A DNA stretch of 64,000 nucleotides from Aquatica leii (taxonomy: Eukaryota > Arthropoda > Insecta > Coleoptera > Lampyridae). Below the pieces are notes generated by a model. It was not told where the DNA came from, searched no databases, and saw nothing but the letters and a program-made list of their open reading frames with translations. The position numbers and the translations under genes are program-made. How positions within the stretch are numbered: position 1 is the stretch's first letter; every line of letters begins with the position of its first letter. Location of the stretch: positions 51,704,837-51,768,836 of the forward strand of contig CM069438.1 in the NCBI GenBank assembly GCA_035610365.1, given 5' to 3'. Positions 60,861 to 64,000 of the stretch are shown here, one piece after another.

Positions 60861-62579
60861 GTTTTTATGCAGTTTTTCATAAAAATCTTAGAAAAAACGA
60901 CGTAGAAGCGTTTTTATGCAGTTTTTATAAAAATCTTAGAAAAACGACGTAAAAGCGTTTTTATGCAGTTTTTCATAAAATCTTAGAAAAACGACGTAAA
61001 AGCGTTTTTATGCAGTTTTTAATAAAAATCTTAGAAAAACGACGTAAAAGCGTTTTTATGCAGTTTTTCACAAAAATCTTAGAAAAACGACGTAAAAGCG
61101 TTTTTATGCAGTTTTTCATAAAAATCTTAGAAAAACGACGTAAAAGCGTTTTTATGTTGTTTTTCACAAAAATCTTGGAAAACGACGTAAAAGCGTTTTT
61201 ATGCAGTTTTTCACAAAAATCTTAGAAAAACGACGTAAAGCGTTTTTATACAGTTTTTCATAAAATCTTAGAAAAACGACGTAAAAGCGTTTTTATGTAG
61301 TTTTTCACAAAAATCTTAGAAAAACGACGTAAAAGCGTTTTTATGCAGTTTTTTCACAAAATCTTAGAAAAAACGACGTAAAAGCGTTTTTATGCAGTTT
61401 TTCATAAAAATCTTAGAAAAACGACGTAGAAGCGTTTTTATGCAGTTTTTTCATAAAAATCTTAGAAAAACGACGTAAAGCGTTTTTATGCAGTTTTTCA
61501 TAAAAATCTTAGATAAAACGACGTAGAAGCGTTTTTATGCAGTTTTATAAAAATCTTAGAAAAAACGACGTAAAAGCGTTTTTATGCAGTTTTTTCATAA
61601 AAATCTTAGAAAAACGACGTAGAAGCGTTTTTATGCAGTTTTTCATAAAAATCTTAGAAAAACGACGTAGAAGCGTTTTTATGCAGTTTTTCATAAAAAT
61701 CTTAGAAAACGACGTAAAAGCGTTTTTATGCAGTTTTTCATAAAAATCTTAGAAAAACGACGTAGAAGCGTTTTTATGCAGTTTTTCATAAAAATCTTAG
61801 AAAAACGACGTAAAAGCGTTTTTATGCAGTTTTTTCATAAAATCTTAGAAAAACCACGTAAAAGCGTTTTTATGCAGTTTTTTCATAAAAATCTTAGAAA
61901 AACGACGTAAAAGCGTTTTTATGCAGTTTTTCATAAAAATCTTAGAAAAACGACGTAGAAGCGTTTTTATGCAGTTTTTATAAAAATCTTAGAAAAAACG
62001 ACGTAAAAGCGTTTTTATGCAGTTTTTCATAGAAAATCTTAGAAAAACGACGTAAAAGCGTTTTTATGCAGTTTTTCACAAAATCTTAAAAACGACGTAA
62101 AAGCGTTTTTATGCAGTTTTTCACAAAAATCTTAGAAAAACGACGTAAAAGCGTTTTTATGCAGTTTTTTCATAAAAAATCTTAGAAAAAACGACGTAAA
62201 AGCGTTTTCATGGAGTTTTTTCATAAAAATCTTAGAAAAACGACGTAAAAGCGTTTTCATGCAGTTTTTCATAAAAATCTTAGAAAAACGACGTAAAAGC
62301 GTTTTTATGCAGTTTTTTCACAAAAATCTTAAAAACGACGTAAAAGCGTTTTTATGCAGTTTTTTCACAAAAAATCTCAGAAAAAACGACGTAAAAGCGT
62401 TTTTATGCAGTTTTTCATAAAAATCTTAGAAAAACGACGTAAAAGCGTTTTTATGCAGTTTTTCATAAAAATCTTAGAAAAACGACGTAAAAGCGTTTTT
62501 ATGCAGTTTTTCACAAAAATCTTAAAAACGACGTAAAAGCGTTTTTATGCAGTTTTTCACAAAAATCTTAGAAAAACGA
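60860..62579 (+). repeat. Mixed satellite block with ATGTAG/ATGTTG and CTTAAAAACG units
   Basis: It contains ATGTTG with CTTGG (near 61,157), TATACAG (near 61,249), ATGTAG with CACAAAAATC (near 61,299), GATAAAA (61,512), a C27-less unit (near 61,541), CCACG (near 61,854), CATAGAAAATC (near 62,030) and CTTAAAAACG units (near 62,089, 62,335 and 62,523). It looks like a further diverged relative of the 52,500-52,900 module, followed by a relative of the 47,640-47,710 junction. Two units near 62,208 and 62,255 have T14 to C (GCGTTTTCATG). Confidence 0.83.
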
Positions 62580-62934
62580 CGTAAAAGCGTTTTTATGCAG
62601 TTTTTTCACAAAAAATCTTAGAAAAAACGACGTAAAAGCGTTTTTATGCAGTTTTTTCATAAAAAATCTTAGAAAAAACGACGTAAAAGCGTTTTTATGC
62701 AGTTTTTTCATAAAAAATCTTAGAAAAACGACGTAAAAGCGTTTTTATGCAGTTTTTTCACAAAAAATCTTAAAAAAAACGACGTAAAAGCGTTTTTATG
62801 CAGTTTTTTCACAAAAAATCTTAGAAAAAACGACGTAAAAGCGTTTTTATGCAGTTTTTTCACAAAAAATCTTAGAAAAACGACGTAAAAGCGTTTTTAT
62901 GCAGTTTTTTCACAAAAAATCTTAGAAAAAACGA
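62580..62934 (+). repeat. 51-bp monomer block (five units of 51 bp, two of 50)
   Basis: Units start at 62,580, 62,631, 62,682, 62,732, 62,783, 62,834 and 62,884. Most carry CACAAAAAATC (T29 to C), unlike the block at 40,240, and one ends CTTA with an A-only tract near 62,772. It shares its left neighbours with the block at 47,713. Confidence 0.9.
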
Positions 62935-64000
62935 CGTAAAAGCATTTTTATGCAGTTTTTCATAAAAATCTTAGAAAAACGACGTAAAAGCGTTTTTATG
63001 CAGTTTTTTCATAAAAATCTTAGAAAAACGACGTAAAAGCGTTTTTATGCAGTTTTTTCACAAAAAATCTTAAAAACGACGTAAAAGCGTTTTTATGCAG
63101 TTTTTCACAAAATCTTAGAAAAAACGACGTAAAAGCGTTTTTATGCAGTTTTTTCATAAAAATCTTAGAAAAACGACGTAAAAGCGTTTTTATGCAGTTT
63201 TTTCATAAAAATCTTAGAAAAACGACGTAAAAGCGTTTTTATGCAGTTTTTTCACAAAAATCTTAAAACGACGTAAAAGCGTTTTCATGCAGTTTTTCAT
63301 AAAAATCTTAGAAAAACGACGTAAAAGCGTTTTTATGCAGTTTTTCACAAAAATCTTAAAAAAACGACGTAAAAGCGTTTTTATGCAGTTTTTCACAAAA
63401 TCTTAGAAAAACGACGTAAAAGCGTTTTTATGCAGTTTTTTCATAAAAATCTTAGAAAAACGACGTAGAAGCGTTTTTATGCAGTTTTTCATAAAAATCT
63501 TAGAAAAACGACGTAAAAGCGTTTTTATGCAGTTTTTCACAAAAATCTTAGAAAAACGACGTAAAAGCGTTTTTATGCAGTTTTTCATAAAAATCTTAGA
63601 AAAACGACGTAGAAGCGTTTTTATGCAGTTTTTCATAAAAATCTTAGAAAACGACGTAAAAGCGTTTTATGCAGTTTTTCACAAAAATCTTAGAAAAACG
63701 ACGTAAAAGCGTTTTTATGCAGTTTTTCATAAAAATCTTAGAAAAACGACGTAGAAGCGTTTTTATGCAGTTTTTTCATAAAAATCTTAGATAAAACGAC
63801 GTAGAAGCGTTTTTATGCAGTTTTATAAAAATCTTAGAAAAACGACGTAAAAGCGTTTTTATGCAGTTTTTTCATAAAATCTTAGACAAAACGACGTAGA
63901 AGCGTTTTTATGCAGTTTTTTCATAAAAAATCTTAGAAAACGACGTAGAAGCGTTTTTATGCAGTTTTTATAAAAATCTTAGAAAAACGACGTAAAAGCG
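62935..64000 (+). repeat. Clean satellite block to the window end
   Basis: Regular A5 monomers, with G5 units from 63,467 and shortened CTTAAAAACG units near 63,072 and 63,263. The GATAAAA, C27-less, GACAAAA group is at 63,790, about 63,823 and 63,894. The array continues past the last base, which stops inside a CGTAAAAGCG box. Confidence 0.88.

Larger units (their letters stand above)
1..64000 (+). repeat. 48-bp AT-rich satellite array spanning the whole window
   Basis: A single monomer is repeated head to tail in one orientation throughout, apart from the N gap. Consensus by position: 1-10 CGTAAAAGCG, 11-15 T5, 16-21 ATGCAG, 22-26 T5, 27-29 CAT, 30-34 A5, 35-40 TCTTAG, 41-45 A5, 46-48 CGA. 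This gives 48 bp, GC about 27%, and three CpG per unit. Length variants come mainly from one-base changes in the T tract at 22-26 and the A tracts at 30-34 and 41-45. About 1,300 monomers fit the window. Neither array edge is present, so the true array is longer than 64 kb. I saw no inverted segment and no inserted transposon. Arrays like this are typical of eukaryotic centromeric or pericentromeric heterochromatin; that location is inference. I do not recognise the family name or the species. Confidence 0.98.

Noticed and set aside
1..64000. CRISPR array
   Set aside because: There are regular short repeats but no unique spacers; the whole period is repeat. No cas genes or leader are present.
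1..64000. Telomeric or subtelomeric repeat
   Set aside because: The 48-bp unit contains no run of a short telomere-type motif, and no chromosome end or telomere tract is visible.
1..64000. Intrinsic terminators at each hairpin followed by a T tract
   Set aside because: The dyads occur in every one of about 1,300 monomers, the stems are AT-rich, and there are no genes to terminate. They are a property of the satellite.
1..64000. tRNA, rRNA or other RNA genes
   Set aside because: No stretch departs from the satellite long enough to hold one.

Overview
The whole 64 kb is one satellite DNA array. A short AT-rich monomer, 48 bp in its commonest form and 46-52 bp overall, is repeated head to tail about 1,300 times in one orientation, from the first base to the last. 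I see no gene, RNA gene, transposon, insertion sequence or unique flanking DNA. The only non-satellite stretch is a 100-base run of N at 9,863-9,962, an assembly gap. This kind of array indicates a eukaryotic chromosome (centromeric, pericentromeric or other constitutive heterochromatin). The species cannot be told from the sequence, and I do not recognise the monomer as a named family.

Monomer, numbered from the CG of the CGTAAAAGCG box: 1-10 CGTAAAAGCG; 11-15 T tract; 16-21 ATGCAG; 22-26 T tract; 27-29 CAT; 30-34 A tract; 35-40 TCTTAG; 41-45 A tract; 46-48 CGA. GC is about 27% (13 of 48). The T tract at 22-26 and the A tracts at 30-34 and 41-45 vary by one base, giving forms of 47, 48, 49 and (all three extended) 51 bp. 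Each monomer holds two overlapping dyads, and its A/T tracts are partly spaced at the helical repeat.

Layout: 1-5,570 indel-rich, mixed A5/G5 monomers; 5,571-7,345 cleaner, same mix; 7,346-9,862 very uniform, A5 only, with a ~911 bp higher-order repeat; gap; 9,963-11,300 A5 with different tract lengths; 11,300-16,980 transitional; 16,980-28,520 a subfamily with C at position 40, interrupted by a recurring multi-monomer cassette; 28,520-33,960 indel-rich; 33,960-42,490 clean, including six perfect 51-bp units at 40,240-40,545; 42,490-46,100 a ~2.0 kb higher-order repeat; 46,470-49,120 a ~1.6 kb higher-order repeat; 49,120-51,540 A5/G5 mixture; 51,540-52,960 a module that reappears 7.9 kb downstream at 59,450-60,860; 53,420-54,028 and 62,580-62,934 further 51/50-bp blocks; the rest is A5/G5 mixture to the end.

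The apparent small reading frames on both strands are by-products: 48 and 51 are multiples of three, so runs of equal-length monomers stay open. The most informative content is the nested higher-order organisation shown by linked single-base variants, which records several independent amplification events. The strong contrast between indel-rich and clean blocks probably reflects uneven consensus accuracy as well as biology. All coordinates and offsets were read by eye; no alignment was run.
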